From positions 1-64,000 of the forward strand of contig JAHRWZ010000055.1 of the NCBI GenBank assembly GCA_019104865.1: a stretch of 64,000 nucleotides of DNA, given 5' to 3'. Below the pieces are notes generated by a model that worked only from the letters and a program-made list of their open reading frames with translations, made no database searches and was not told the origin of the DNA. Source of the stretch: Castellaniella sp. GTDB lineage: Bacteria; Pseudomonadota; Gammaproteobacteria; Burkholderiales; Burkholderiaceae_B. Of this stretch, positions 33,306 to 43,120 are shown in pieces. The translations under genes were made by a program, and so were the position numbers. Position 1 is the first letter of the stretch. Every line of letters starts with the position of its first letter.

Positions 33306-34622
33306 CTAGCGCTGGCGCGCCAGGCGGTTGCCTTCCACCGCGGCCAGGCTCAGCGCCGTCACGGCCGGTTGCTGACCGTCCAACGCGGAATTCAGGATCT
33401 GCTGGAAGCGCGTGCGGATCGCCGGGTAGTTCTGGATGCGGAAGCCTTGCGCCGTCACAGCCGAACGGCCCGAATAGACCGCGACCAGGCTGCGCCATTG
33501 GCCCAGGTTGGCGTAATACCCGGCCGGCGTGCCGTCGAACGCCGCCTGCGTCACGGGCAGATAACCGGTCTCCTGGTACCAGCGCGTGGCCTGCTGGGGT
33601 TGCGCCATCCAGCCCAGGAAGGCGACGGTGGCGTCGGTGACCGGCTTGGGCGATTTCATGACCCACAGCCCGGCCCCGCTGACAAAGGGGTTGCCCGGCA
33701 GCTTGGTGACTTCCGGATAATACGGCAGACCCACGACGGAGTAATGCAGCTTGCCCTGGCCGCTGAACTGGCCGATGTGCCCGGAATTGGACATCAGCAC
33801 AGCGCACTGCCCCTGGGCGAACTTGCCGACGGACTGCTGGCCGACTTCGGGGCGCACCATGATCTGCGAACGCACCCAGCTGATCATCAGCGACAGGTGG
33901 CGCACGTAGGTGGTGTCGAAGGAAAAGCTGGGCAGGCCCTTGGCCTTGAGGCCATTGTCGGCGCTGGCGTACAGCTGGTTGTTGACCGCCGCCAGGTTTT
34001 CCAGATTGATGGACACCGGCAGGTCGGAAGCCAGCGGACACTGGCGCGAGCCATGGTTGGCCAGATCGACCAGTTGGCCCTGCAGTTCCATCCAGGTGCG
34101 CTGGGGCGCGGCCGGCGTCAGGCTGGCTTTTTTGAACGCATCCTGGTTGTAGTACATGACCGGGATTTCCAGCATGGCCGGGAAGGCCATCAGGCGGCCC
34201 TTGGGATCATGGATGAAGGCGTTGTCCGACGACACGAACCAGCGGATATCCTTCAGCGGCCCGGTCTTCTGCAGCGTGTACAGGGGTTGGACGTAGGCGC
34301 GTTCGGAGATTTCTTCCAGTGTATGGCTGTCGCCGATCTGGGCCAGGGCCGGCAGGGTCTTGGTGCGCGCAGCGGCATCCAGTGCCTGGTTCAGCGCGTC
34401 CGGCGTGTCGAACGCGCGGACCTTGACCTGGACGGCGGACTGACTGCGGTTGTAGGCCTTGACCAGAGCCTGGAAGGCATCGGCATTATGGCCGTTCAGG
34501 GTCACCCAGACGGGGACATCCGTGGCCGCCCAGACGGGCGACGCCACGACGGCCGCCGCCAGCACCCAGGCAGCGTACGATCCCGGACGCCGCGCGCCGG
34601 AGCCAAATGCGAATTTCATCAT
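33306..34622 (-). CDS. Extracellular solute-binding protein (UgpB/sugar-binding type), orphan
   Basis: 438 residues. A signal peptide ends ASPVWA-A (about residue 32). The mature protein starts VPVWVTLNGHNADAFQALVK and has YNQDAFKKASL and GLPYYPE, as in cluster-D/UgpB-like periplasmic binding proteins for glycerol-3-phosphate or sugars. No permease or ATPase gene is adjacent. It starts 3 bp after dadA, so it belongs to the reductase-dadA transcript, and its ligand may be related to that reaction. Confidence 0.85.
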   Translation of the reverse strand: MMKFAFGSGARRPGSYAAWVLAAAVVASPVWAATDVPVWVTLNGHNADAFQALVKAYNRSQSAVQVKVRAFDTPDALNQALDAAARTKTLPALAQIGDSHTLEEISERAYVQPLYTLQKTGPLKDIRWFVSSDNAFIHDPKGRLMAFPAMLEIPVMYYNQDAFKKASLTPAAPQRTWMELQGQLVDLANHGSRQCPLASDLPVSINLENLAAVNNQLYASADNGLKAKGLPSFSFDTTYVRHLSLMISWVRSQIMVRPEVGQQSVGKFAQGQCAVLMSNSGHIGQFSGQGKLHYSVVGLPYYPEVTKLPGNPFVSGAGLWVMKSPKPVTDATVAFLGWMAQPQQATRWYQETGYLPVTQAAFDGTPAGYYANLGQWRSLVAVYSGRSAVTAQGFRIQNYPAIRTRFQQILNSALDGQQPAVTALSLAAVEGNRLARQR

Positions 34623-34625
34623 GAG

Positions 34626-35879
34626 TCAATCCAAAAAAGGAAAACGAATGTCCGGCGAGCGCCCCGACACCAGGTCGGCCAGGACGCGGCCGGAGCCGGC
34701 GCCCATGGTCCAGCCCAGACTGCCGTGCCCCGTGTTCAGATACAGGTTGCGGATGCGCGAACGGCCGATCAGCGGCACGTTCGACGGCGTCGTCGGCCGC
34801 AGGCCGGACCAGAACTGAACGTTATCAAAATCGAGGGCCGTTGGGAACAGGGACCGGGCGTGTTCCACGAGCTGATTGCAACGGCCCGTATCCAGGGTGC
34901 GCGAATAACCGCCGATTTCCGCCGTGCCTGCCATGCGCAGATGATCGCCCAGCCGCGAAGTGACGATCTTGGCTTCCTGGTCGACCAGGCTGACCATGGG
35001 CGCGGCCGCCGGATCCCGCAGGCTGAATGTGGCGGAATAGCCCTTGGCCGGCCAGACCGGGCAGGACACGCCCAGCGGGGCCAGCAACATCGGGCTGAAA
35101 CTGCCCAGCGCCACCACGTAGGCATCCGCGTGCAGCGCCCGGAAGAAACCGTCGGGCTCGACCAGTTCGGCCACGGAGATCCTGCCGTTGACCGGCACCA
35201 GCCGGTTGACCCGCGTGTTGAAACGGAAAGTGACACCCGCCGCCCGCGCCCGTTCGGCCAGGGCGCGCGTGAACAGGTGGACGTCGCCGGATTCATCGTC
35301 GGCGGTGAAGTCGCCGCCCAGGATCGGACCACGGGCCGCCGCCAAGGCCGGCTCGATGCTCAGGACTTCGGCCGTATCGACCACGCGGCGGTCCACCCCC
35401 AGGTCGCGCATCATCGCGGCGCTGGCGCGCGCATGCTCGAATTCGCGCGGATCGCGGTAAAAGGCCAGGATGCCGCGTTCCAGATGGTTGTATTCGATGC
35501 CCAGTTCGGCGCGCAGTTCGCGCAGCGTGGCGCGGCTGTACTGGGCCAGCGCCACCATGGCCCGCAGATTGGCCGCGAAGCGCGGCGCCCGGCATTCGTA
35601 CAGGAAGCGCGCGCACCACAGCCACTGTCGGGGACTCAGGCGCGGACTGACGCGCAGGGGCGCATCGGCGCGTCCGATCCAGCGCAGGACCTTGTGCAGG
35701 GTATGGGTGCTGGCCCAGGGCTCGGCGTAGCAGACGGAGATCTGGCCGCCATTGGCCCGGCTGGTTTCCAGCGCGGCGCCGGGGCGGCGGTCGATGACTT
35801 CGACCTCGTGGCCGGCCCTGGCCAGCCACCAGGCACTGGACACCCCGATGATACCGGCCCCGAAGACGGCAACCTTCAT
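34626..35879 (-). CDS. dadA: D-amino acid dehydrogenase
   Basis: 417 residues. FAD-binding GAGIIG at 7-12, then YSATFSLRD and FWSGLRPTTPSNVP..G near 360-380, and NTGHGSLGWTMGAGSGR at the C-terminus, all typical of DadA. It oxidises D-amino acids to oxo acids and ammonia with electrons to the respiratory chain. It overlaps the upstream iron-sulfur reductase by ATGA. The usual partner alanine racemase is not here. Confidence 0.88.
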   Translation of the reverse strand: MKVAVFGAGIIGVSSAWWLARAGHEVEVIDRRPGAALETSRANGGQISVCYAEPWASTHTLHKVLRWIGRADAPLRVSPRLSPRQWLWCARFLYECRAPRFAANLRAMVALAQYSRATLRELRAELGIEYNHLERGILAFYRDPREFEHARASAAMMRDLGVDRRVVDTAEVLSIEPALAAARGPILGGDFTADDESGDVHLFTRALAERARAAGVTFRFNTRVNRLVPVNGRISVAELVEPDGFFRALHADAYVVALGSFSPMLLAPLGVSCPVWPAKGYSATFSLRDPAAAPMVSLVDQEAKIVTSRLGDHLRMAGTAEIGGYSRTLDTGRCNQLVEHARSLFPTALDFDNVQFWSGLRPTTPSNVPLIGRSRIRNLYLNTGHGSLGWTMGAGSGRVLADLVSGRSPDIRFPFLD

Positions 35880-36919
35880 ACCTGGACCTCGGCCCGATCG
35901 GCTTCCGACGTGAATGCGTCGGCATGGAAGGCCTGCGGCGACAGGCCGCGCTGGTGCACGAAATCGTGCCGGGCGGCCTCAATCATGGGAGGCGCCCCGC
36001 AGGCGTAGACCTGATGCCCCGACAGATCCGGAAAATCGGTCATGACGGCCTGGTGTACCCAGCCGGTGCGCCCGGCCCAGCCGTCTTCTGGCAGCGCCTC
36101 GGAGACGACCGGTACGAACTGGAAACCGGGCAGGCGCGCCCGCCAGCCGCTGGCCAGTTCCGACTGGTACAGATCGGCAGGGCGTCTTCCGCCCCAGTAC
36201 AGGACGGCCGCACGCCTGTCGCCGCAGGCCAGCATGCCTTCGATGATGGCCTTGATCGGGGCGAAGCCCGTGCCGCTGGCCAGGAAGATGATCGGACGGT
36301 CGTCAGCCCGCAGAAAGAACGAACCCAACGGGCCTTCGATGCGCAGGATGTCGCGCGCCTTCAGGGGCTCGTCCCCCCGGCCGAACACGCGGTCGGTAAA
36401 CGCGCCGCCCGGCATATGGCGCACGTGCAGTTGCACCCGGTGATCGACAGCCTGGGCGCAGGCCATGGAATAGCTGCGCCGCCGACCGTCCTTGAACAGG
36501 AATTCCAGATACTGGCCCGGCTGAAACCGAAAGGCCTCGGCCGACGGCAGTTGCAAGGTGACCTCCATCACGTCGGCGGCCAGCGGCGTCAGGGCCTGCA
36601 CGCGCACCGGCATCTTGCGCACGACGATGTCGCCGCTCATACGGACCTCTTCGGCCTCGATCACCACGTCCGACGTGGGTCTGGCCTGGCACAGCAGCGT
36701 ATAACCGCGCGCCAGGTCATCGGCTTCGAGGATGCGCGCCGGCGCCGGGCCCGCGTCATAACTGCCCGACACCACCCGCCCCCGGCAGGTGGAGCAGGTG
36801 CCGTTGCGGCAGCTGTACGGCAGAATCATGCCGGACGCCAGGGCGGCGTCCAGAATGGTCTGGCCGGGTTCGACCGTGAATTCACGGCCTGCGGGCTGAA
36901 CCGAAACCTTGAAGCTCAT
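35876..36919 (-). CDS. [2Fe-2S]/flavin NAD(P)H reductase (AscD-like)
   Basis: 347 residues. An N-terminal plant-type ferredoxin domain has CRNGTCSTC and LLC (Cys ligands about 37, 42, 45 and 76); a flavin domain follows (RSYSMA) and then an NAD-binding domain (LASGTGFAPIKAIIE, YACGAPPMIEAAR). Such proteins feed electrons to oxygenases or dehydratases; Alcaligenaceae copies are often annotated CDP-6-deoxy-glucoseen reductase. No partner oxygenase is next to it. ATG 36917-36919 was chosen to match the ferredoxin N-terminus. It is coupled to dadA. Confidence 0.87.
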   Translation of the reverse strand: MSFKVSVQPAGREFTVEPGQTILDAALASGMILPYSCRNGTCSTCRGRVVSGSYDAGPAPARILEADDLARGYTLLCQARPTSDVVIEAEEVRMSGDIVVRKMPVRVQALTPLAADVMEVTLQLPSAEAFRFQPGQYLEFLFKDGRRRSYSMACAQAVDHRVQLHVRHMPGGAFTDRVFGRGDEPLKARDILRIEGPLGSFFLRADDRPIIFLASGTGFAPIKAIIEGMLACGDRRAAVLYWGGRRPADLYQSELASGWRARLPGFQFVPVVSEALPEDGWAGRTGWVHQAVMTDFPDLSGHQVYACGAPPMIEAARHDFVHQRGLSPQAFHADAFTSEADRAEVQV

Positions 36920-36996
36920 GACGGGATCCAGAAACGTGGGCAATACGGCATTTTATCCCGCAGCCGCAGCCCTGCCCCCGGAAGCCATCACGGCGA

Positions 36997-39315
36997 TCAG
37001 GCGCCGTCCGCCAGTCCCGACCACAGACTGGGCTGCTTGATCTTCACGTCCAGCAACTTGCCTTTGCGGGCGCGGCGCCCGGTGTACGCGGCCAGGTCCT
37101 CGGGCGTCAGGGTCAGCGCCGTGTCGCGCGCGCGGTAGACACCGCGCAGCACGACACCCGCTGGCCCGACGCCCGCCCACTGCGCCAGCCGATCGTCGTC
37201 ATCCAGTCCCATCAGGATGGTGCCGCGTCCACCGCCCGACAGGGTCTTCAGTTCGCCCAGGGCCACCACCAGGAACTTGCCTTTCTTGCTCAGCAACGCC
37301 ACGGCCTGGTCATCCGGCTTGAGCAGCAGCGGTTTGAGCAGGACGTCCCCCTTGTCGACCGTGACGAACTGCTTGCCCGCATGCTGGCGGGTGGACAGGT
37401 CGGCGACCCCGGCCAGAAAGCCGTAACCTGAAGCCACCCCCAGGAGGACACTCTGCCCTGGCTGCCCGACCCACATATGGGCAATGCGGCTGCCGGGTTC
37501 CAGCGTCAGCATGGACGTGATCGGCTGCCCGTCGCCGCGCGCCGAGGGCAGACCGGACACCGCCACGCTGTAGGCGCGCCCGGTATTGGACAGGGCCGTG
37601 AGTTCCTGAGTGCTGCGACATTCGACCGCGTCATACAGCGCATCGCCCGCCTTGAAGCCGAACTGCGTGGCGTCGTGACCATGACCCTGGCGCACGCGCA
37701 GCCACCCCTTCTGGGACATCACGACGGTCACGGGCTCGTCGACCACCTGGGTTTCCAGCACCGCGCGCTCGGCGGTCTCGATCAAGGTGCGGCGATCGTC
37801 GCCGTATTGCTTGGCGTCGGCCTCGATCTCGCGGATCATCAGGCGGCGGAAAGTGTCGGGATTGTCGAGGAGGTCTTGCAGCGCGTGTTGTTCCTCGCGC
37901 TTGCCGGCCAGTTCCTGCTCGATGCGGATGCCTTCCAGCCGGGCCAGTTGCCGCAGACGCATCTCCAGGATGTCGTCGGCCTGGCGTTCGCTCAGGCGTA
38001 AGTGTTCCATCAGGGCGGCGCGCGGCTCCTCGGCCTCGCGGATCACGCGGATCACCTCGTCCACGTTCAGATAGACGATGCTGCGCCCTTCCAGGATGTG
38101 GATGCGGTCCAGGACCTTGTCGAGCCGGTGGCGCGTGCGCCGGGTGACGGTCTGGGCGCGGAATGCCAGCCAGGACTCCAGGATCTGGCGCAGGCTGCGC
38201 TGACCGGGTCGGCCGTCGGTGTCGATGCACACCAGGTTCAGCGGCACGTTGCCTTCCAGGCCCGTGCGCACCAGCAGCAGGTTGACGAACTCGTCGCGAT
38301 CGATGGTGCGTGACTTGGGCTCGAACACCAGGCGCACCGGTGCCTGCTTGCCCGATTCGTCACGCACCGCATCCAGCAGCCCCAGCACCAGCGCGCGGTT
38401 CTGCTGCTGCTCGGCGCTCAGCGCCTTCTTGCCGGCGCGTGGCTTGGGGTTGGTGAGTTCCTCGATGGTTTCCAGGATCTTCTGCGCCGAAGTGCCCGGC
38501 GGCAGCTCGGTGACCACCAGCTGCCACTGGCCGCGCGCCAGATCCTCGAAGTGCCAGCGGGCCCGCGCCTTCAGGGTGCCGCGTCCGCTGGCGTAGATCT
38601 GCGCGATCTCGTTGGACGAGGAGATGATCTGGCCGCCGCCGGGAAAATCCGGCCCCGGGATTAGCGTATATAGGTCGACATCGCTCAGGCCAGGTTTGCG
38701 TAGCAGGGCCACGCAGGCCTGGGCGATCTCGCGCAGATTGTGCGACGGGATCTCGGTGGCCATCCCGACCGCGATGCCCGACGCCCCATTGAGCAGCATG
38801 ACGGGCAGGCGCGCCGGCAGACAGACCGGCTCCTGCTGGCTGCCGTCGTAGTTGGGCACGAAATCGACCGTGCCCTCGTCCAGTTCGTCGAGCAGCAGCC
38901 GGGAAAACGGCGTCAGCCGGGCCTCGGTATAGCGCATGGCCGCCGCGTTGTCGCCATCGCGCGAGCCGAAATTGCCCTGCCCGTCGATCAGGGGATAGCG
39001 CAGCACGAAGTCCTGCGCCATGCGCACCATGGCGTCATAGGCCGCCTGATCGCCGTGCGGGTGATACTTGCCCAGCACGTCGCCGACGACGCGCGCCGAT
39101 TTGACCGGGCGCGACTGCGGCCCCAGGCCCATGGCGTCCATTGCATATAGAATGCGCCGCTGCACGGGCTTCTGTCCGTCGGAGATTTCCGGCAGGGCGC
39201 GCCCGCGCACCACCGACACCGCGTAATCCAGGTAGGCCTGCTCGGCATAACGCGCCAGCACCAGGCCTTCGTCGTCGGCCGTGCTCGCCAGATCCGGCGT
39301 ATTGCTGTCCATCAT
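36997..39315 (-). CDS. parC: DNA topoisomerase IV subunit A
   Basis: 772 residues. Catalytic Tyr129 is in [14 protein letters not shown]. The quinolone-determining stretch reads [14 protein letters not shown], so Gln90 and Asp94 stand where E. coli has Ser80 and Glu84. A coiled-coil gate and C-terminal beta-pinwheel follow. With ParE it decatenates sister chromosomes. 6 bp after parE, same strand. Confidence 0.96.
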   Translation of the reverse strand: MMDSNTPDLASTADDEGLVLARYAEQAYLDYAVSVVRGRALPEISDGQKPVQRRILYAMDAMGLGPQSRPVKSARVVGDVLGKYHPHGDQAAYDAMVRMAQDFVLRYPLIDGQGNFGSRDGDNAAAMRYTEARLTPFSRLLLDELDEGTVDFVPNYDGSQQEPVCLPARLPVMLLNGASGIAVGMATEIPSHNLREIAQACVALLRKPGLSDVDLYTLIPGPDFPGGGQIISSSNEIAQIYASGRGTLKARARWHFEDLARGQWQLVVTELPPGTSAQKILETIEELTNPKPRAGKKALSAEQQQNRALVLGLLDAVRDESGKQAPVRLVFEPKSRTIDRDEFVNLLLVRTGLEGNVPLNLVCIDTDGRPGQRSLRQILESWLAFRAQTVTRRTRHRLDKVLDRIHILEGRSIVYLNVDEVIRVIREAEEPRAALMEHLRLSERQADDILEMRLRQLARLEGIRIEQELAGKREEQHALQDLLDNPDTFRRLMIREIEADAKQYGDDRRTLIETAERAVLETQVVDEPVTVVMSQKGWLRVRQGHGHDATQFGFKAGDALYDAVECRSTQELTALSNTGRAYSVAVSGLPSARGDGQPITSMLTLEPGSRIAHMWVGQPGQSVLLGVASGYGFLAGVADLSTRQHAGKQFVTVDKGDVLLKPLLLKPDDQAVALLSKKGKFLVVALGELKTLSGGGRGTILMGLDDDDRLAQWAGVGPAGVVLRGVYRARDTALTLTPEDLAAYTGRRARKGKLLDVKIKQPSLWSGLADGA

Positions 39316-39321
39316 TCTTCC

Positions 39322-41283
39322 TTATATGTCCACGTCGGCCAGATTGCCTTTTTCTTCCAGCCAGACGCGCCGCTGGTTCGCCTCGCCGCGCGCCATCAGC
39401 ATCTCGAACATCCGCTCCGAATCCCGCAGGCCCTCGTCGCCATGCCGCACCTGCGCCAGCCGGCGAGTGTCAGGGTTCAAGGTGGTGTCCCAGAGCTGTT
39501 CGGCGTTCATTTCACCCAGCCCCTTGAAGCGGCTGATCCGCCAGGCGTTCTCGCGCAGGCCCTCGCCGCGCAGTTTTTCCTGCACGGCATCGAGTTCCAA
39601 CTGATCCAGGCAGTAGACCTTGCGCGCGGGGCGCTTCCCGGCTGCCGGCACGTCCACGCGAAACAACGGCGGACGGGCGATGTACACGTGACCGGCCTCG
39701 ATCAGGCGCGGGAAATGCCGCAAAAAGAGGGTCAGCAGCAGCACCTGGATATGAGAGCCATCCACGTCGGCATCCGACAGGATGCAGATGCGGCCATAGC
39801 GCAAGCCCGACAGATCCACCTCCTGATCCACACCGTGCGGGTCCACCCCGATGGCGACGGAAATATCGTGGATCTCGTTGTTGGCGAACAGCCGGTCGCG
39901 CTCGACTTCCCAGGCGTTCAGGATCTTGCCGCGCAGCGGCAGGATGGCCTGGAATTCCTTGTCGCGCCCCATCTTGGCGGAACCCCCGGCGGAATCGCCC
40001 TCGACCAGGAAGACCTCGGTACGGGACGCATCCGAAGATTCACAGTCGGTCAGTTTGCCCGGCAGCACGGCCACGCCGGAGCCCTTGCGCTTCTCGACCT
40101 TGCGGGCCGCGCGGGTGCGTGCCTGAGCCTGGCCGATGGCCAGTTCCGCCAGCCGCTTGCCGTATTCCACATTGGCGTGCAGCCAGAGTTCCAGCGCGTT
40201 GCGCAGGAACCCGCCCACCAGACGCACGGCGTCGCGGCTGTTCAGACGCTCCTTGATCTGGCCCTGAAACTGCGGATCCAGCACCTTGGCCGACAGGATG
40301 AAGCTGGCCCGCGCGAAAACGTCCTCGGGCAGCAGCCGGATCCCCTTGGGCAGCAGATTGTGCAGCTCCGCGAAGGATTTGACGGCGTTGAACAGCCCTT
40401 CCCGCAGGCCGGATTCGTGCGTGCCGCCTGCCGGCGTGGCGATCAGGTTCACGTAGGATTCCCGCACCACGGACCCTTCGTCGGTCCAGGCGACAACCCA
40501 CTGGGCGCCCTCGCCCGCGGCGTACTGCTCGTCATCGTCGCCCGCGTACTGCTGGCCTTCGAACATCGGCACCAAGGTCGGGGTATCGCCCAGGGCCTCG
40601 GCCAGATAGCCCTTCAGGCCGGATTCATAGTGCCATTCGCGCTGCTGGCCGGATTTTTCCAGCGCCAGGGTCACCCGCGTACCGGGCAGCAGCACCGCCT
40701 TGCTGCGCAGGGCATGTTCCAGATCGCCCAGCGGCACCTGGGCTTGGTCGAAATACCGGACGTCCGGCCAGACCCGCACGCGGGTGCCCGAACGCCGCTT
40801 GCCGACCGACCCCACCTGGGACAGCGGTTCGACCACCGTCCCGTCGGCAAAGACGATGCGCCATTCGCCACCGTCGCGCCAGACGGTGACTTCCAGCCGG
40901 GTGGACAGCGCGTTGGTGACCGACACCCCCACGCCGTGCAGGCCACCGGAAAACGCATAGGCGCCGCCATCGGCCTTGTTGAACTTGCCGCCCGCATGCA
41001 GTCGCGTAAAGACCAGCTCCACCACGGGCGCATGTTCTTCGGGGTGCTCGCCCACCGGGATGCCCCGGCCGTCATCTTCGACCGACAGGCTTCCGTCGGC
41101 GTGCATGGCCACGGCGATGCGGCTGCCAAAGCCGGCCAGCGCCTCGTCGGCGGCGTTGTCGATGACCTCCTGGATGATGTGCAAGGGATTGTCGGTGCGC
41201 GTGTACATGCCCGGTCGCTGGCGCACGGGCTCCAGCCCTTTCAGGACGCGGATCGATGACTCGTCATAGCGTGCAGTGTTCAC
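39322..41283 (-). CDS. parE: DNA topoisomerase IV subunit B
   Basis: 653 residues from the chosen GTG. GHKL ATPase motifs: EVIDNAADEAL, DDGRGIPV, GGLHGVG. TOPRIM domain: EGDSAGG, and DADVDG. The frame opens further to ATG 41319, but homologues begin near ARYDESSIRVLKGLEP, three residues after the GTG at 41281-41283; neither start has a strong ribosome site. It is divergent from trxA. Confidence 0.94.
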   Translation of the reverse strand: MNTARYDESSIRVLKGLEPVRQRPGMYTRTDNPLHIIQEVIDNAADEALAGFGSRIAVAMHADGSLSVEDDGRGIPVGEHPEEHAPVVELVFTRLHAGGKFNKADGGAYAFSGGLHGVGVSVTNALSTRLEVTVWRDGGEWRIVFADGTVVEPLSQVGSVGKRRSGTRVRVWPDVRYFDQAQVPLGDLEHALRSKAVLLPGTRVTLALEKSGQQREWHYESGLKGYLAEALGDTPTLVPMFEGQQYAGDDDEQYAAGEGAQWVVAWTDEGSVVRESYVNLIATPAGGTHESGLREGLFNAVKSFAELHNLLPKGIRLLPEDVFARASFILSAKVLDPQFQGQIKERLNSRDAVRLVGGFLRNALELWLHANVEYGKRLAELAIGQAQARTRAARKVEKRKGSGVAVLPGKLTDCESSDASRTEVFLVEGDSAGGSAKMGRDKEFQAILPLRGKILNAWEVERDRLFANNEIHDISVAIGVDPHGVDQEVDLSGLRYGRICILSDADVDGSHIQVLLLTLFLRHFPRLIEAGHVYIARPPLFRVDVPAAGKRPARKVYCLDQLELDAVQEKLRGEGLRENAWRISRFKGLGEMNAEQLWDTTLNPDTRRLAQVRHGDEGLRDSERMFEMLMARGEANQRRVWLEEKGNLADVDI

Positions 41284-41432
41284 TGGGTGTCCGTCGTTGA
41301 CATTCGAAAAGGCCACCATTTTACGAAGATAATGGTATGCTTAGTGCCATCGGGTCCAAAGCGCCACTGCTGCGCGACAATCATCATTGGGCCCTGTTCC
41401 CTTTCCAGTCTTTGCGCACATAACCGCACACC

Positions 41433-41759
41433 ATGAGTGACTCCATCAAGCACGTAAGCGATGCGTCCTTCCAATCCGACGTGCTCCAATCCGATCTGCC
41501 CGTTCTCGTCGATTACTGGGCCGAATGGTGCGGGCCCTGCAAAATGGTCGCCCCGCTACTCGACGAAGCCGCCGCCAAATACCAGGGCCGCGTCACCATT
41601 GCCAAACTGAATGTCGACGACAATCCCGACAGCGCCGCCAAATACGGCATCCGCGGGATCCCCACCCTGATGCTGTTCAAGGACGGCAAGATCGCCTCGA
41701 CCAAGGTCGGCGCCTTGTCCCGCGCCCAGCTTCAGGCCTTCCTCGACGAATCCCTCTGA
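41433..41759 (+). CDS. trxA: Thioredoxin 1
   Basis: 108 residues with WCGPC at 32-36 and the cis-Pro GIPTL later. Cytoplasmic disulfide reductase. It precedes rho, as in many Proteobacteria. Confidence 0.96.
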   Translation: MSDSIKHVSDASFQSDVLQSDLPVLVDYWAEWCGPCKMVAPLLDEAAAKYQGRVTIAKLNVDDNPDSAAKYGIRGIPTLMLFKDGKIASTKVGALSRAQLQAFLDESL

Positions 41760-41792
41760 CCTTTTTCAATCATCTACCCGGATGATGATCGC

Positions 41793-41814
41793 GCGGGCCC
41801 GACTCCGGGCCCGC
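41793..41814 (+). terminator. Hairpin between trxA and rho
   Basis: GCGGGCCCG/CGGGCCCGC, 9-bp perfect stem with a 4-nt loop. No T-tract follows; instead a C/T-rich run leads to the rho start. It could stabilise the trxA 3' end or act in rho leader control. Confidence 0.5.
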
Positions 41815-41850
41815 TCATGATCCGACGGTTCTCTCTTCTCTTTCTTTCCC

Positions 41851-43107
41851 ATGCACCTGAACGAACTCAAAGCGCTGCACGTTTCGCAGCTGCTCGACAT
41901 GGCCGCCGGTCTCGAGATCGACAATGCCAGTCGGCTGCGCAAACAGGAACTGATGTTTGCCATCATGAAGCGGCGCGCCAAACAGGGCGAACAGGTCTTC
42001 GGCGACGGCGTCCTGGAAGTCCTGCCGGACGGATTCGGTTTTCTGCGCTCGCCGGAAACGTCCTACCTGGCCAGCACCGACGACATCTATATTTCCCCCT
42101 CGCAGATCCGCCGCTTCAATCTGCACACCGGCGATTCGATCGAGGGCGAAGTCCGCACCCCGAAAGATGGCGAGCGCTATTTCGCCCTGGTGAAGGTCGA
42201 CACGGTCAACGGCATGCAGCCGGAAGCGATCAAGCACCGGATCATGTTCGAGAACCTCACGCCGCTGCACCCCGACGTGCCGATGGTGCTGGAACGCGAC
42301 ATCAAGAGCAAGGAAAACATCACCGGGCGCATCATGGATATCTTCGCGCCCATCGGCAAAGGCCAGCGCGCCCTGATCGTGGCCAGCCCGAAATCGGGCA
42401 AGACCGTGATGATGCAGCATATTGCCCACGCCATCACCGCAAACTACCCCGATGCGGTGATGATCGTCATGCTGGTCGACGAGCGCCCCGAGGAAGTCAC
42501 CGAGATGCAGCGCACCGTGCGCGGCGAGGTCGTCGCCTCCACGTTCGACGAGCCCGCGACACGACATGTGCAAGTCGCGGAAATGGTTATCGAGAAGGCC
42601 AAGCGCCTGGTTGAGTTAAAAAAGGATGTTGTCATTCTGCTGGATTCGATCACCCGCTTGGCGCGCGCCTATAACACCGTGGTGCCAGCGTCGGGCAAGG
42701 TCCTGACCGGCGGCGTGGACGCCAACGCGCTGCAGCGCCCGAAGCGTTTTTTCGGCGCGGCACGCAACCTCGAGGAAGGCGGCTCGCTGACGATCATCGG
42801 CACGGCCCTGATCGAAACCGGCAGCCGGATGGACGAGGTGATTTACGAAGAATTCAAGGGCACCGGCAATTCCGAAGTGCACCTCGAACGGCGATTGGCC
42901 GAAAAGCGCATCTACCCGGCCATCAACCTGAACAAATCCGGCACGCGTCGCGAAGAGCTCCTGATCAAACCCGAACTTCTACAGAAGGTCTGGGTGCTAC
43001 GCAAGTTCATCCATGACATGGATGAGGTTGAAGCCATGGAATTCATCCTGGATAAAATCCGGGCCACCAAAAACAACGCCGAATTTTTTGACATGATGAA
43101 GAAATAA
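41851..43107 (+). CDS. rho: Transcription termination factor Rho
   Basis: 418 residues. N-terminal helix bundle, RNA-binding motif GFGFLRS and [18 protein letters not shown] (62-90), Walker A ASPKSGKT (179-186), Walker [10 protein letters not shown], and Q/R-loop regions. The hexameric RNA helicase ends transcription. The leader from 41823 to 41850 is almost all C and T, a plausible Rho utilisation site for self-control. Confidence 0.97.
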   Translation: MHLNELKALHVSQLLDMAAGLEIDNASRLRKQELMFAIMKRRAKQGEQVFGDGVLEVLPDGFGFLRSPETSYLASTDDIYISPSQIRRFNLHTGDSIEGEVRTPKDGERYFALVKVDTVNGMQPEAIKHRIMFENLTPLHPDVPMVLERDIKSKENITGRIMDIFAPIGKGQRALIVASPKSGKTVMMQHIAHAITANYPDAVMIVMLVDERPEEVTEMQRTVRGEVVASTFDEPATRHVQVAEMVIEKAKRLVELKKDVVILLDSITRLARAYNTVVPASGKVLTGGVDANALQRPKRFFGAARNLEEGGSLTIIGTALIETGSRMDEVIYEEFKGTGNSEVHLERRLAEKRIYPAINLNKSGTRREELLIKPELLQKVWVLRKFIHDMDEVEAMEFILDKIRATKNNAEFFDMMKK

Positions 43108-43120
43108 GCGAGCATCTTTC

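Noticed and set aside
33369-36008. 879-codon open frame on the plus strand
   Set aside because: It lies antisense to the binding protein, dadA and reductase genes, which all have clear family motifs; its translation is low-complexity Arg/Gln/His-rich, as expected of a GC-rich antisense frame.
39442-41259. 605-codon open frame opposite parE
   Set aside because: A mirror of the strongly conserved ParE coding sequence; no independent evidence.
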